This document shows positions 27,033 through 35,480 of a DNA stretch of 37,511 bases, one piece after another. Source of the stretch: Clostridiaceae bacterium (lineage in GTDB: Bacteria; Bacillota; Clostridia; Saccharofermentanales; DTU023); the NCBI GenBank assembly GCA_012841145.1, contig DUVH01000031.1:1-37511 (forward strand), in the 5' to 3' direction. Made by a program: the position numbers and the translations under genes. The notes under the pieces were generated by a model that worked only from the letters and a program-made list of their open reading frames with translations, was not told the DNA's origin and made no database searches. How positions within the stretch are numbered: position 1 is the stretch's first letter; every line of letters starts with the position of its first letter.

Positions 27033-28118
27033 ATGGCAAAGAATAAAGCAAGCACAAATATAGATGCGATCGAAGCAGCTAAGAAAAAGGCGCTCCTGAT
27101 GAGTCGAGACACAGGTGTGACGCATAAGGTAGGGGACGTCCGTCACGATTTGCTCCTGAGCATTCGAGATCTCAAACTCCACTTTGAGACGATAAGAGGT
27201 CCCGTTCAGGCCGTTGACGGCGTCAATTTCGATCTTGTGACAAATAAAGCAGTCGTCGTTGTCGGTGAATCCGGATGCGGTAAAAGCTCTTTGGCCAAGG
27301 CTGTCTTACGTCTATTGCCCAGAAACGTCTCTCACTACTCGGGAGAGGTACTTTTGCACGACGTCGACACGATGAAGCTGAGCGAAGAAGAATACCGCGA
27401 ACAGATTCGATGGGTCAAGATGTCTATGGTGCCCCAAGCCGCCATGAACTCCCTCAATCCAGTTCTCAGGGTTGGCGACCAAGTTGCAGAACCTATGATC
27501 GTCCACTTCGGAATGAAGAAGAATGACGCGATGGAGCAAGCCGCTCTGATGTTTAAAAACGTCGGTGTTCCGGTTGACTTCCTCGTGCGGTATCCGTTTG
27601 AATTGTCGGGCGGTATGCGCCAGCGCGTTGCGATCGCTATGTCGCTTATTACCGGCCCCGATCTTGTAATTCTCGATGAGCCTACTTCCGCTTTGGACGT
27701 ACTGACACAGGCGAACATCTTTAACTTGTTGAAACGCATCAAAGCAAATCTCGATACGAGCTTCATTCTGATCACTCACGATATTTCAACTTCATCGGAA
27801 CTCGCCGATATAGTAGCTGTTATGTACGCCGGTCAAATTGTCGAAGTCTGCGAATCGCATCGTTTCTTCAGCAAACCGCGTCATCCTTACTCAGCCAAAC
27901 TTATGGCGAGCGTACCGCGCCTACGAGAACGAGAGGAACCCGAGTTCATTGAAGGAACTCCTCCCTCACTGATAAACCCGCCTACGGGTTGCAGATTTAA
28001 GGAGCGCTGTGATCATCGATTTGAGAAGTGCGAGGAAGAGCCTCCTGTCTTCCGATTCGGAGATGACTGCGTCAAGTGTTGGCTCTATGAAGGGGAAGGG
28101 GAGTGTGAAGAATCATGA
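27033..28118 (+). CDS. ABC importer ATPase, DppD/OppD type
   Basis: Cytoplasmic ATPase of the importer (361 aa). About 40 charged residues precede the nucleotide-binding domain, more than usual. Walker A is GESGCGKSS (about 78-86), the signature is LSGGMRQR (about 188) and Walker B is LVILDEPTSALD. The C-terminal oligopeptide-transporter domain (PPTGCRFKERCDHRFEKC, then CVKC) carries the four-cysteine cluster seen in DppD/OppD proteins, which in some members binds an iron-sulfur cluster. The start is one base after the previous stop; the stop overlaps the next start by 4 bp. Confidence 0.94.
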   Translation: MAKNKASTNIDAIEAAKKKALLMSRDTGVTHKVGDVRHDLLLSIRDLKLHFETIRGPVQAVDGVNFDLVTNKAVVVVGESGCGKSSLAKAVLRLLPRNVSHYSGEVLLHDVDTMKLSEEEYREQIRWVKMSMVPQAAMNSLNPVLRVGDQVAEPMIVHFGMKKNDAMEQAALMFKNVGVPVDFLVRYPFELSGGMRQRVAIAMSLITGPDLVILDEPTSALDVLTQANIFNLLKRIKANLDTSFILITHDISTSSELADIVAVMYAGQIVEVCESHRFFSKPRHPYSAKLMASVPRLREREEPEFIEGTPPSLINPPTGCRFKERCDHRFEKCEEEPPVFRFGDDCVKCWLYEGEGECEES

Positions 28119-29185
28119 CAGAATATACCGAAAAACTGACTGAAGTAAACGCTGTTCCATCTGAAACAATCGATGGAGATGACGGTTTTATTTTAGAGAT
28201 TGACGGCCTCAAAGTCTACTTTGAGCTTCGCAAACGCGGCTTTCAACACGCCGGGTTCGTGCAGGCCGTTGACGGTGTCGATCTGAAGTTGAGGCGTGGT
28301 GAGACGATCGCGATTGTCGGCGAATCGGGCTGCGGCAAGACGAGCTTGATGAAGACAATTCTGAGGATTAACACACCGACGGGCGGAACGATCACTTTTG
28401 ACGGTGAAGTCATCAATAACTTAAAATCGCAAGGCCTCAAAAACCTTCGACGCAAAATCGGATTTGTCCAACAGGATCCTTATGGAGCTCTGGCCCCCTT
28501 TATGGATGTCCAGACTATTCTGGAAGAGCCTCTCAAGATTAACGGTGTCAAAGATCGAAAGGAACGCGTCAAGCGTGTTCGTCAAGTACTTGAAGAAGTG
28601 CGCATGACGCCCGTTGACGACTTTCTTAGAAAATTCCCCCACCAGTTGAGCGGCGGTCAGCAGCAGCGCGTCGTCATCGCACGTGCGATGATCTTGAACC
28701 CGATTCTATTAGTCGCTGACGAACCCGTTTCGATGCTTGATGCTTCCGTTCGTGTTGAAATCTTGAAACTCCTGCGCGCGTTACAGGAAGAGCACAATTT
28801 AGCGGTTATCTACATCACGCACGACCTAGCGACCGTACGCTATTTCTCAGAATACATCTACGTCATGTACGCAGGTCAGGTGATCGAGAAAGCTCCTGAG
28901 TCACAGCTGATTAACGAAACGGCTCATCCTTATTCGCATGCTTTGTTGGCTGCGACTTCGGATCCCGATCCGAAGAACGTCGATGAGTTTCAAAAAGTAC
29001 CCGCCGGAGAACCGCCCAGCTTGGTGTCGCCACCGGCAGGCTGTCGATTCCATCCGCGTTGCGAGCTTATTGAAAAAGGGCTCTGTGACGTAAAGAGACC
29101 GCCGGAGTTCGACTTGGGCAACAGACACACCGTGTCGTGCTGGCTCTTCAAGGATCGACCGATCGTGCGCGAGTTTGAAAATTAG
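28115..29185 (+). CDS. ABC importer ATPase, DppF/OppF type
   Basis: Second ATPase of the importer (356 aa). Walker A is GESGCGKTS (about 69-77), the Q-loop is FVQQDPYGALAPF, the signature LSGGQQQR (about 178) and Walker B ILLVADEPVSMLD. It also has the C-terminal cysteine-containing tail (PPAGCRFHPRCELIEKGLC). ATGA overlap with the upstream ATPase gene implies coupled translation. D-loop and switch His (YITHDLATV) are intact, so the protein should be active. Confidence 0.94.
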   Translation: MTEYTEKLTEVNAVPSETIDGDDGFILEIDGLKVYFELRKRGFQHAGFVQAVDGVDLKLRRGETIAIVGESGCGKTSLMKTILRINTPTGGTITFDGEVINNLKSQGLKNLRRKIGFVQQDPYGALAPFMDVQTILEEPLKINGVKDRKERVKRVRQVLEEVRMTPVDDFLRKFPHQLSGGQQQRVVIARAMILNPILLVADEPVSMLDASVRVEILKLLRALQEEHNLAVIYITHDLATVRYFSEYIYVMYAGQVIEKAPESQLINETAHPYSHALLAATSDPDPKNVDEFQKVPAGEPPSLVSPPAGCRFHPRCELIEKGLCDVKRPPEFDLGNRHTVSCWLFKDRPIVREFEN

Positions 29186-29208
29186 ATTTATAAGTGAAAG
29201 GTTAATAG

Positions 29209-29439
29209 ATGCGATTTAGCGATAAGGGAATGATAATCACCGGCGGTGTGCTTTTAGTTTTGTGCGTCACCGTATCCGGTTTACAAGTCGCAAAAGTATT
29301 ACCTACGCATTTCGCGCTAACGATTTTTGCTTTCCTTTGCTTGATAGGCGGTATGTTTATCGGAATGATGGGCATCTTTTCTTATGTAAAAAAGGCAAGG
29401 GACGCAAAACGGGATGAGGACTTTTATCGAAAACGGTAA
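29209..29439 (+). CDS. Small two-TM membrane protein of unknown function
   Basis: 76 residues with two hydrophobic segments (about 9-27 and 34-60) and a strongly charged C-terminus (KKARDAKRDEDFYRKR), probably cytoplasmic. The ATG follows GAAAGG; it begins 23 bases after the second ATPase gene, ahead of the operon terminator, so it is most likely the last gene of the importer operon. No family recognised. It could be a small accessory subunit or simply co-transcribed. Confidence 0.65.
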   Translation: MRFSDKGMIITGGVLLVLCVTVSGLQVAKVLPTHFALTIFAFLCLIGGMFIGMMGIFSYVKKARDAKRDEDFYRKR

Positions 29440-29475
29440 ATCTCTCATATTGCTCAATGATGTATGATCATGACT

Positions 29476-29525
29476 CAAGGGGGTGTCTCAAAAGAAACAC
29501 CTCCTTTTTTGAGACACCACCCTTG
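29476..29525 (+). terminator. Intrinsic terminator with nested alternative hairpins
   Basis: An inner stem (29479-29486 with 29497-29504, one G-T pair) is followed by TTTTTT (29505-29510), a standard terminator for the importer operon. The outer arms CAAGGGGGTGTCTCAAAA (29476-29493) and 29507-29525 form an 18-bp hairpin with one bulged base that uses the same bases, so the two are mutually exclusive. TTTGAGAC appears again at 29530. Confidence 0.75.
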
Positions 29526-29619
29526 TTGTTTGAGACGTGGATATTCAATTTTTGACGGTACATTTTTTAATAGAAAGCATGCTATGATTACGGTAATCTG
29601 TGGTTAGCGAGGAAACTTT

Positions 29620-30693
29620 ATGCGATACAAGATTCAAAAGAGAATCATTACCGTACGGAAAATTTTCACTGTTCTAATATTATGTGTCGCTTTGCTGATC
29701 GGTCTTACGGCCTGTGCGAATCAGAATGGTTCGAAATCATCAGATGATAAGGGTCTGCCAAAAGTGATTACCGTCGGAACGATTCGCGTTGCCAATGATA
29801 AAACAGTTGCATATGAATCCGGGTTTTTTAAAGAATTTTTCGAAGATAAGGGCATAGAGGTCAAGATGCTGTTTTTCGATTCCGGGACAGCGGCCAATGT
29901 AGCCTTTGTTTCAGGTGATTTAGATTTTGCGGAGATGGGCTATACCAATGCCGTGGTAGCTCTGGACAAAGATATTCCTGTTGAATTAATTTGGATTCAT
30001 GAAATTTTAGGTCAGAATGAAGCCCTTGTCGCGCAAAAGGATCGGGGCATTCAGTCCGTAGAAGATTTGAAAGGCAAAACAGTAGCAACGCCTTTCAGCT
30101 CGACGTGTCATTATGCCCTGCTGCAGGCCATGAAAAGCGCGAATATTGATGTTCAGGACATCACGCTTTTGGATATGGACACCGAGGATATTCTGGCAGC
30201 TTGGCAGCGTGGCGATATTGATGCGGCTTATACTTGGGAGCCTACGCTCAGCCATATGAAGGCGACAGGCCTTATTATTACTGATAGCGAGATATTGGCC
30301 CAACAAGGCATGACAACGGCTAATATTGAGTTGGTCAGCACTAGTTTTTCGCAGCGTTATCCTGATTTAGTTTCTGACTATTTGCGAGCACTGTCTAAGG
30401 CAGTCTATACGTATAAGGAGACCCCTGATCTGGCAATTGAGTCTGCAGCCAAACATTTGCAAATCGATACCGATTTGGCGGAGACGCAAATGGCGGGCCA
30501 GCTATGGCTCACTCCTGAGGAACAGTTGGACAGTTTTTATTTAGGTAAGGAAGGATCGCCTGGAAAATTCCACCAAGTCTTTATGGATACAGCAAAATTT
30601 CTTTACGAGGAGAAGAAGATAGGTCAAGTGCCGACAGAAGAAGCTGTAGAAAATTTCATTAATACTGCTTACATCGAGGCGATCGTCCCGTAA
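29620..30693 (+). CDS. NitT/TauT-family ABC importer, substrate-binding lipoprotein (TauA-like)
   Basis: Periplasmic-type binding protein of the nitrate/taurine/sulfonate group, 357 aa. ATG 29620 has a GAGGA site. The lipoprotein signal ends with LTAC at Cys32. The mature part has family features: ITVGTIRVANDKTVAYESGFF at its N-terminus, DLDFAEMGYTNAVVAL, and DLKGKTVATPFSSTCHYALLQAM, then WQRGDIDAAYTWEPTL. These match TauA/SsuA-type proteins; a taurine, sulfonate or other small organosulfur ligand is likely given the neighbours, but a nitrile or amine substrate cannot be excluded. First of five plus-strand genes running to 35467. Confidence 0.88.
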   Translation: MRYKIQKRIITVRKIFTVLILCVALLIGLTACANQNGSKSSDDKGLPKVITVGTIRVANDKTVAYESGFFKEFFEDKGIEVKMLFFDSGTAANVAFVSGDLDFAEMGYTNAVVALDKDIPVELIWIHEILGQNEALVAQKDRGIQSVEDLKGKTVATPFSSTCHYALLQAMKSANIDVQDITLLDMDTEDILAAWQRGDIDAAYTWEPTLSHMKATGLIITDSEILAQQGMTTANIELVSTSFSQRYPDLVSDYLRALSKAVYTYKETPDLAIESAAKHLQIDTDLAETQMAGQLWLTPEEQLDSFYLGKEGSPGKFHQVFMDTAKFLYEEKKIGQVPTEEAVENFINTAYIEAIVP

Positions 30694-30713
30694 TGTGGTT
30701 GCGGAGGAGAAAG

Positions 30714-31493
30714 ATGACTGAAGCTTTGGTGAGCGTGCGCAACGTCAGCGTCGACTATACAGTCCAGACCGGAAAACTCAATGCAGTTGAAAATATTTCA
30801 ATTGAAATTTATGCAGGTGACTTTGTAGCTCTTTTGGGGCCTTCAGGGTGCGGAAAAACGACTCTCCTCAACGTTATTGCCGGCTATCACGAGCCTACAA
30901 GCGGCCAAGCTCTTTTACGCGGGAAGCCTATCCGTGGACCTGGTAGGGAACGGGGTGTCATTTTTCAGAGAACCAACTTATATCCTTGGTTAAATGTCAA
31001 GGATAATATCTTATTCGGACCAAAACTTGGTTCGTATGATGAACTCGAGATTCAAGAGAGCTACGATCATCTCATGGATGTTATCGGACTTAGGAATTAT
31101 CAGAAGAATTATCCCTTTGAATTATCGGGAGGCATGCAGCAGCGCGTTGCAATCGCGCGAACACTCATTCAAAAGCCGGATATCCTATTGATGGATGAGC
31201 CTTTCGGCGCTCTTGATGCAGTTAACCGCGATAGTCTGCAAACTTTTATGCGTGACCTTTGGTATGAAGAAAAACTGACGGTGTTTATGGTGACACACGA
31301 CATCGACGAAGCCCTCATGCTGGCAAATCGCGTTATCGTGATGGGGCAGAGGCCAGGTCAGATTATCAAAAGGATGGAGCTTGTTTTCAATCATAAGACG
31401 CTTCGTGATTCCGGCTATATTCCTGAACTCGATCCGGCATTCATGACAGCAAAACGCGAGATTTTAGAAGCCCTGCAGTCAGAAAAAGCTTAG
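30714..31493 (+). CDS. NitT/TauT-family ABC importer ATPase (TauB/SsuB-like)
   Basis: ATPase of the TauB/SsuB/NrtD group, 259 aa. An ATG at 30693 overlaps the upstream stop, but GGAGGA at 30702-30707 points to ATG 30714. Walker A is GPSGCGKTT (42-50), Q-loop VIFQRTNLYPWLNV, signature ELSGGMQQR and Walker B ILLMDEPFGALDAVNR with the typical short NitT spacing. Its permease is not next to it but 3.2 kb downstream (34700), beyond two sulfur-related genes. Confidence 0.93.
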   Translation: MTEALVSVRNVSVDYTVQTGKLNAVENISIEIYAGDFVALLGPSGCGKTTLLNVIAGYHEPTSGQALLRGKPIRGPGRERGVIFQRTNLYPWLNVKDNILFGPKLGSYDELEIQESYDHLMDVIGLRNYQKNYPFELSGGMQQRVAIARTLIQKPDILLMDEPFGALDAVNRDSLQTFMRDLWYEEKLTVFMVTHDIDEALMLANRVIVMGQRPGQIIKRMELVFNHKTLRDSGYIPELDPAFMTAKREILEALQSEKA

Positions 31494-31558
31494 GATCCTA
31501 AATTAAACTAATTTATTGCATTTTTCTTCCAAAATTTTGTATAAATGTTACATTTTTG

Positions 31559-31567
31559 TGGTATAAT
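31559..31567 (+). promoter_or_regulatory. Candidate extended -10 promoter before the CoA-disulfide reductase gene
   Basis: TATAAT at 31562-31567 preceded by TG at 31559-31560 (TGn extended -10). A weak TTGTAT at 31537-31542 is the only possible -35, at 19 bp. The 145-bp gap around it is very AT-rich and includes TGTA-7-TACA half-sites (31538-31552), a possible operator. Confidence 0.5.
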
Positions 31568-31638
31568 TGCCGTGTAGTTTTTCGATTTTGGTTTGGGCTT
31601 TTTCTGACTCAAACCACCCATTTTTACAGGAGGATTTT

Positions 31639-33336
31639 GTGCAGAGGAAAATCTTGGTAGTCGGCGGAGTTGCCGGCGGTGCTTCGGTTGCAGCAAGGGT
31701 TAGACGACTCGACGAGCATGCTCAAGTTATCGTCTTTGAAAGAGGACCGTATCCCTCATTCTCGAACTGCTGTTTACCGAATTTTTTAAGTCGTGAAGTT
31801 GAGGATAGTGAAGATCTCCTTTTGATGTCACCTGAAATCTTCAAGAGTCAGTACAACATTGAAGTCAGAGTTCTTAATGAAGTAATCAAAATAATGCCCG
31901 AAGAGAAGAATGTTGAGGTCAAGGACCTTGTATCGGGCGAGGTTTATCAGGAGTCTTATGACAAGTTGGCGCTAGCACCGGGTGCGGAAGTGATCATGCC
32001 CAAGGCGATTAAAGGTATCGACAGCGATCATGTCTTCCCTCTGAAAACTGTTCCGGATGTTCGCGCGATCGATAACTACATCCAAGCCAACAATGTTCAA
32101 AACATCGTGATTGTCGGCGGAGGTTTCATCGGTCTTGAAGTTATGGATAACCTTCGTCGTTCAGGTAAAACAGTGGCTTTGGTAGAAGCTATGGACCAGG
32201 TCATGGCACCCTTGGATTATGATATGGCTCAGATTTTCCATAAGACCATTGTCGATAACGGCGTCAAGCTTGTCGTCAATGACCAGGTAGTCGCGATCGA
32301 TGAAAAGAGTGTCATCCTTAAGTCGGGAAAAACAATTCCGGCTGAGATGGTCGTAATGTCAGTCGGTGTCCGCCCTGAGACCTCTTTGGCCGTGGAATGC
32401 GGTATTGAAATCGGGAAAACCGGCGGTATTCTTGTTAACCGACATTACCAGACCAATTATCCCGACATCTATGCCGTTGGCGATGCGATTGAAGTGAAGC
32501 ATGCGATTACCGGCAAAAAGACAAGACTTCCCTTGGCAGGACCTGCCCAGATGCAGGCTCGTGCTGCGGCTGACCACATGTACGGTCGCTTTAACCGTAA
32601 CCCCGGCGTTATCGGTTCTTCGGTTGTACGCATCTTTGATATGAATGCAGCGTCCACGGGACTCAACGAGAAAGAATGTCGGGCGGCTGAGATCGATTAC
32701 CGTTATGCCTACGTTATCCCCGGCGACAAGGTCGGTATCATGCCGAATTGCAATCCGATATTCTTCAAGCTGATTTTCGAGTATCCCAGTGGAAGAATTC
32801 TCGGTGCGCAGGCCGTCGGTAAAGGCAACGTCGACAGGCGTGTGGATATCATCGCTACGGCCATTCACTTCAATGCGACCGTCGAAGATCTGCAAAACAT
32901 CGAGCTTTCATACGCTCCGTTTTTCTCGACAGCCAAAGATGCGGTCAAGTATGCTGCTCTCGTGGCCGTGAATGTACTCAATGGTGAGTTCAAGCAAGTT
33001 CCGGTTACAGCCGTGCGTGGTTTGGTCGAATCGGGGGCATTCATCGTCGATGTTCGCGAAGAGGGTGAGTATGCTAGGTCTCACTTGATCAACGCCGTCA
33101 ATATTCCGCTGAGCCAGCTCAGAGAGCGGATGGATGAAATTCCGAAAGATCAACCGGTTTATCTTCATTGCCGCTCGTCACAGCGTTCCTATAACGCTGT
33201 TCGCGCTCTGCAAGGTAACGGATACACGAATGTCTACAACATCCAAGGTTCATTCCTCGGGATCAGTTTCTATGAATATTATCAGGATCTGATTACGGGA
33301 AGAAAACCCATCGTAACTGATTATAACTTTGATTAA
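31639..33336 (+). CDS. CoA-disulfide/persulfide reductase with C-terminal rhodanese domain
   Basis: Flavoprotein of the CoADR-rhodanese fusion type (565 aa), which uses NAD(P)H to reduce CoA disulfide, CoA persulfide or polysulfide. GTG 31639 follows a perfect AGGAGG; the longer upstream frame lacks family similarity. The N-terminal FAD motif is VVGGVAGGASVAARVRRLD, the active-site segment is SFSNCCLPNF with the conserved Cys44 and an extra Cys45 where a glycine is usual, and the NAD(P)H motif is IVIVGGGFIGLEV. The dimerisation domain is followed (from about residue 458) by a single rhodanese domain with active-site Cys511 in LHCRSSQRS. Neighbours: sulfur-type ABC genes and a YeeE transporter, consistent with sulfane-sulfur processing. 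Confidence 0.93.
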   Translation: MQRKILVVGGVAGGASVAARVRRLDEHAQVIVFERGPYPSFSNCCLPNFLSREVEDSEDLLLMSPEIFKSQYNIEVRVLNEVIKIMPEEKNVEVKDLVSGEVYQESYDKLALAPGAEVIMPKAIKGIDSDHVFPLKTVPDVRAIDNYIQANNVQNIVIVGGGFIGLEVMDNLRRSGKTVALVEAMDQVMAPLDYDMAQIFHKTIVDNGVKLVVNDQVVAIDEKSVILKSGKTIPAEMVVMSVGVRPETSLAVECGIEIGKTGGILVNRHYQTNYPDIYAVGDAIEVKHAITGKKTRLPLAGPAQMQARAAADHMYGRFNRNPGVIGSSVVRIFDMNAASTGLNEKECRAAEIDYRYAYVIPGDKVGIMPNCNPIFFKLIFEYPSGRILGAQAVGKGNVDRRVDIIATAIHFNATVEDLQNIELSYAPFFSTAKDAVKYAALVAVNVLNGEFKQVPVTAVRGLVESGAFIVDVREEGEYARSHLINAVNIPLSQLRERMDEIPKDQPVYLHCRSSQRSYNAVRALQGNGYTNVYNIQGSFLGISFYEYYQDLITGRKPIVTDYNFD

Positions 33337-33350
33337 ATTTTGGAGGAACA

Positions 33351-34619
33351 ATGATGAAAGTTAACAAGACTGAGTTTGTGATCGCCGGTATTCTACTGGC
33401 GGCTGCTCTCATATTGGGAGCGACCCTCTTGCCCAGTTCCTTGCTCTTTTCCAGGTTGATTACCGGCTTGGGCATCGGATATGTCTTGGCCAGAGGATAT
33501 TTCGGCTTTGCCGGATCTGCGAACCTTGCTTTCAGGAGAGGTTCAACGAAGCTGATGCGCGCCTTGATGCTCTTGGTGATCTTGGCTTCTTTTGTTTCCC
33601 TGTTTTTTTCCGCTGTCCCCGCATCCGATGTCAACCCTGACTTTGTTATGAAGTACAACCTCTTCATTCACCCTGTTACCATGGGAACGGTCATTGGCGG
33701 CTTTATGTTTGGTGTCGGTATGGCATTTGCCAGCGGATGTGCCTCGGGTCTACTCACAGATCTTACTCTTGAGTTCCCGAAAGCGGTCTTGGGAATAATC
33801 TTCTTCGGTATAGGTTTTCTGCTCTCTATGCCTTTTGGAGCGAAGATGCCTTGGATCAACACATCGCTCATCAAGAGCAGTGCAGATACCAACGGTGTAT
33901 GGTTCCCGGATCTCTTTAATTTCGACGGTCTCAACGGCTTTTTGGGCGCTCTGATTCTGAACATAATCCTTGCGGCGATCGTTATCAAGTTGTCATATGT
34001 TTATGAAGCTAAGCGCAAAGCCAAGGGTACGTACACACCTGTTGATACCGAGGTGGAAGCGGAACAAGCCGTTGGACAACTGCTGGATACAAATCTATCT
34101 TTCTATCAGCGTTTCTTTGTACGTCCCTGGACACTGTGGGAGAGCGCGATCGGAATGGCTATCATGTATGCGGCCGTTCTAGGTCTGACAAAAGGCGCTT
34201 GGGGCGTATCCGGCGCCTTCCCGTTCTGGATTGCAAAACTTGCTAATCTTTTCGGAGTATCAGCGGAAGCAATCGGCAACTATACAGGCAATGCCAAGTT
34301 AGTGGACCCCGGAATCTTCCAGCACCAAATGTCCCTGCAAGGTTTCGCCATCGCTCTCGGCGCCTTTATCGCCTTGCTTTCCATGGGGCGTTTGTTCGCT
34401 TCTTTCAAGGCCGGTCTCAAGATCAAGGGCAAACAGGCGATCTTTGCGATTATCGGCGGTTTGCTTATGGGGCTGAGCATCGGTTTCGGTAAGGGCTGTA
34501 ACGCCGGCGCTCTCTTTTCTCCAATCGTCAGCTTCTCGCTCTCCGGTTGGATCTTCTTGGTATTCATGGTTTGCGGGGCATATGTCGGCAACCGGATCAT
34601 GAATCTAAACAAGAAGTAG
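33351..34619 (+). CDS. YeeE/YedE-family sulfur-compound transporter
   Basis: Polytopic membrane protein (422 aa) of the YeeE/YedE family, whose studied member TsuA/YeeE takes up thiosulfate through a relay of conserved cysteines. GGAGGAACA precedes two in-frame ATGs (33351 and 33354). Two repeats are visible, each with a Gly-rich cysteine motif: Cys130 in FASGCASGLL and Cys383 in GKGCNAGALF. The first motif (GFAGSANLAFRRGST, about residues 52-66) has no cysteine. A cytoplasmic charged linker lies near 215-240. It sits 14 bases after the CoA-disulfide reductase, so uptake and reduction of sulfane sulfur are probably coupled. Confidence 0.88.
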   Translation: MMKVNKTEFVIAGILLAAALILGATLLPSSLLFSRLITGLGIGYVLARGYFGFAGSANLAFRRGSTKLMRALMLLVILASFVSLFFSAVPASDVNPDFVMKYNLFIHPVTMGTVIGGFMFGVGMAFASGCASGLLTDLTLEFPKAVLGIIFFGIGFLLSMPFGAKMPWINTSLIKSSADTNGVWFPDLFNFDGLNGFLGALILNIILAAIVIKLSYVYEAKRKAKGTYTPVDTEVEAEQAVGQLLDTNLSFYQRFFVRPWTLWESAIGMAIMYAAVLGLTKGAWGVSGAFPFWIAKLANLFGVSAEAIGNYTGNAKLVDPGIFQHQMSLQGFAIALGAFIALLSMGRLFASFKAGLKIKGKQAIFAIIGGLLMGLSIGFGKGCNAGALFSPIVSFSLSGWIFLVFMVCGAYVGNRIMNLNKK

Positions 34620-34646
34620 GATCAGTGATATAGCTCTTTTAGCCTA

Positions 34647-34677
34647 TAATGAGGCTATCGTTTAGATAGCCTCATTA
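34647..34677 (+). terminator. Perfect 13-bp stem-loop between the YeeE gene and the permease gene
   Basis: TAATGAGGCTATC (34647-34659) and GATAGCCTCATTA (34665-34677) with a 5-base loop, followed by CTTTCTC. It resembles an intrinsic terminator with a weak T-tract; partial read-through into the permease gene would be needed if that gene has no promoter of its own. Confidence 0.65.
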
Positions 34678-34699
34678 CTTTCTCAATCAGAGGAATATC

Positions 34700-35467
34700 A
34701 TGAAATCAAAATTATCCCTCATTTTGACCTGGCTGACATGGATTGTTGTGATTGTCTTGTGGTTAATTTTGAGTCATGCGGGAGAGATCAACCCGACTAA
34801 ACTTCCTTCACCGGAAAATGTCATAAAACAAGCCGCCAATCTGTTTCTTTACGGATACAACGGCATTCCTTTTTGGTCCCATATCGGTATCAGCTTGATG
34901 CGGCTCGGCATTGCGATCGCCATAGCTCTCTTGACGGCGATTCCCCTCGGTTTATTGTGCGGATATTTTCCAAAACTTCAGGCGGTTATAGGGAGTGTCG
35001 TGAATTTTATCAAGCCTCTCCCTCCTTTAGCCTACTACACGCTTCTGATCATTTGGCTCGGTATTGATGAAGCCTCCAAGATAGCCCTTCTTTTCATTGC
35101 AGCTTTCGCACCGGTCTTTGTTTCGAGTGCTTCGGCCGTATCGCGCGTGAATTCAACCTATATTTTAAGCGCCAAAAGTTTCGGTGCGACCACGTATCAG
35201 ATTTTTTTCAAAGTGATTCTGCCTGCGACCTTACCGGAAATATTTGTCGGCATTCGCACAGCCGTCGCCGTCGCCTATACAACGTTGGTTTCCGCTGAAA
35301 TGATTGCGGCTACCGCAGGTATCGGCTGGATGGTATTAGACGCCTACAAATATCTGAAGACCGATGTCGTCTTTGTCGGCATTGTAGTGATGGGGTTAAC
35401 AGGCATGGCTCTGGACGCCATCCTCAGGGGGATTGAAAAACGCTTCATTTTTTGGGGCGGAAAGTGA
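34700..35467 (+). CDS. NitT/TauT-family ABC importer permease (TauC/SsuC-like)
   Basis: Inner-membrane permease (255 aa) with six hydrophobic segments and the EAA-type loop YILSAKSFGATTYQIFFKVILPATLP. The ATG follows AGAGGAA. The N-terminus and KLPSPENVIKQA are typical of SsuC/TauC. It is the expected partner of the TauA- and TauB-like genes at 29620 and 30714, the only NitT-type pair in the window, although a reductase and a YeeE transporter gene lie between. Its 3' end faces the hip operon; no clear terminator was found between them. Confidence 0.92.
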   Translation: MKSKLSLILTWLTWIVVIVLWLILSHAGEINPTKLPSPENVIKQAANLFLYGYNGIPFWSHIGISLMRLGIAIAIALLTAIPLGLLCGYFPKLQAVIGSVVNFIKPLPPLAYYTLLIIWLGIDEASKIALLFIAAFAPVFVSSASAVSRVNSTYILSAKSFGATTYQIFFKVILPATLPEIFVGIRTAVAVAYTTLVSAEMIAATAGIGWMVLDAYKYLKTDVVFVGIVVMGLTGMALDAILRGIEKRFIFWGGK

Positions 35468-35480
35468 TTGACGTTTAGTT

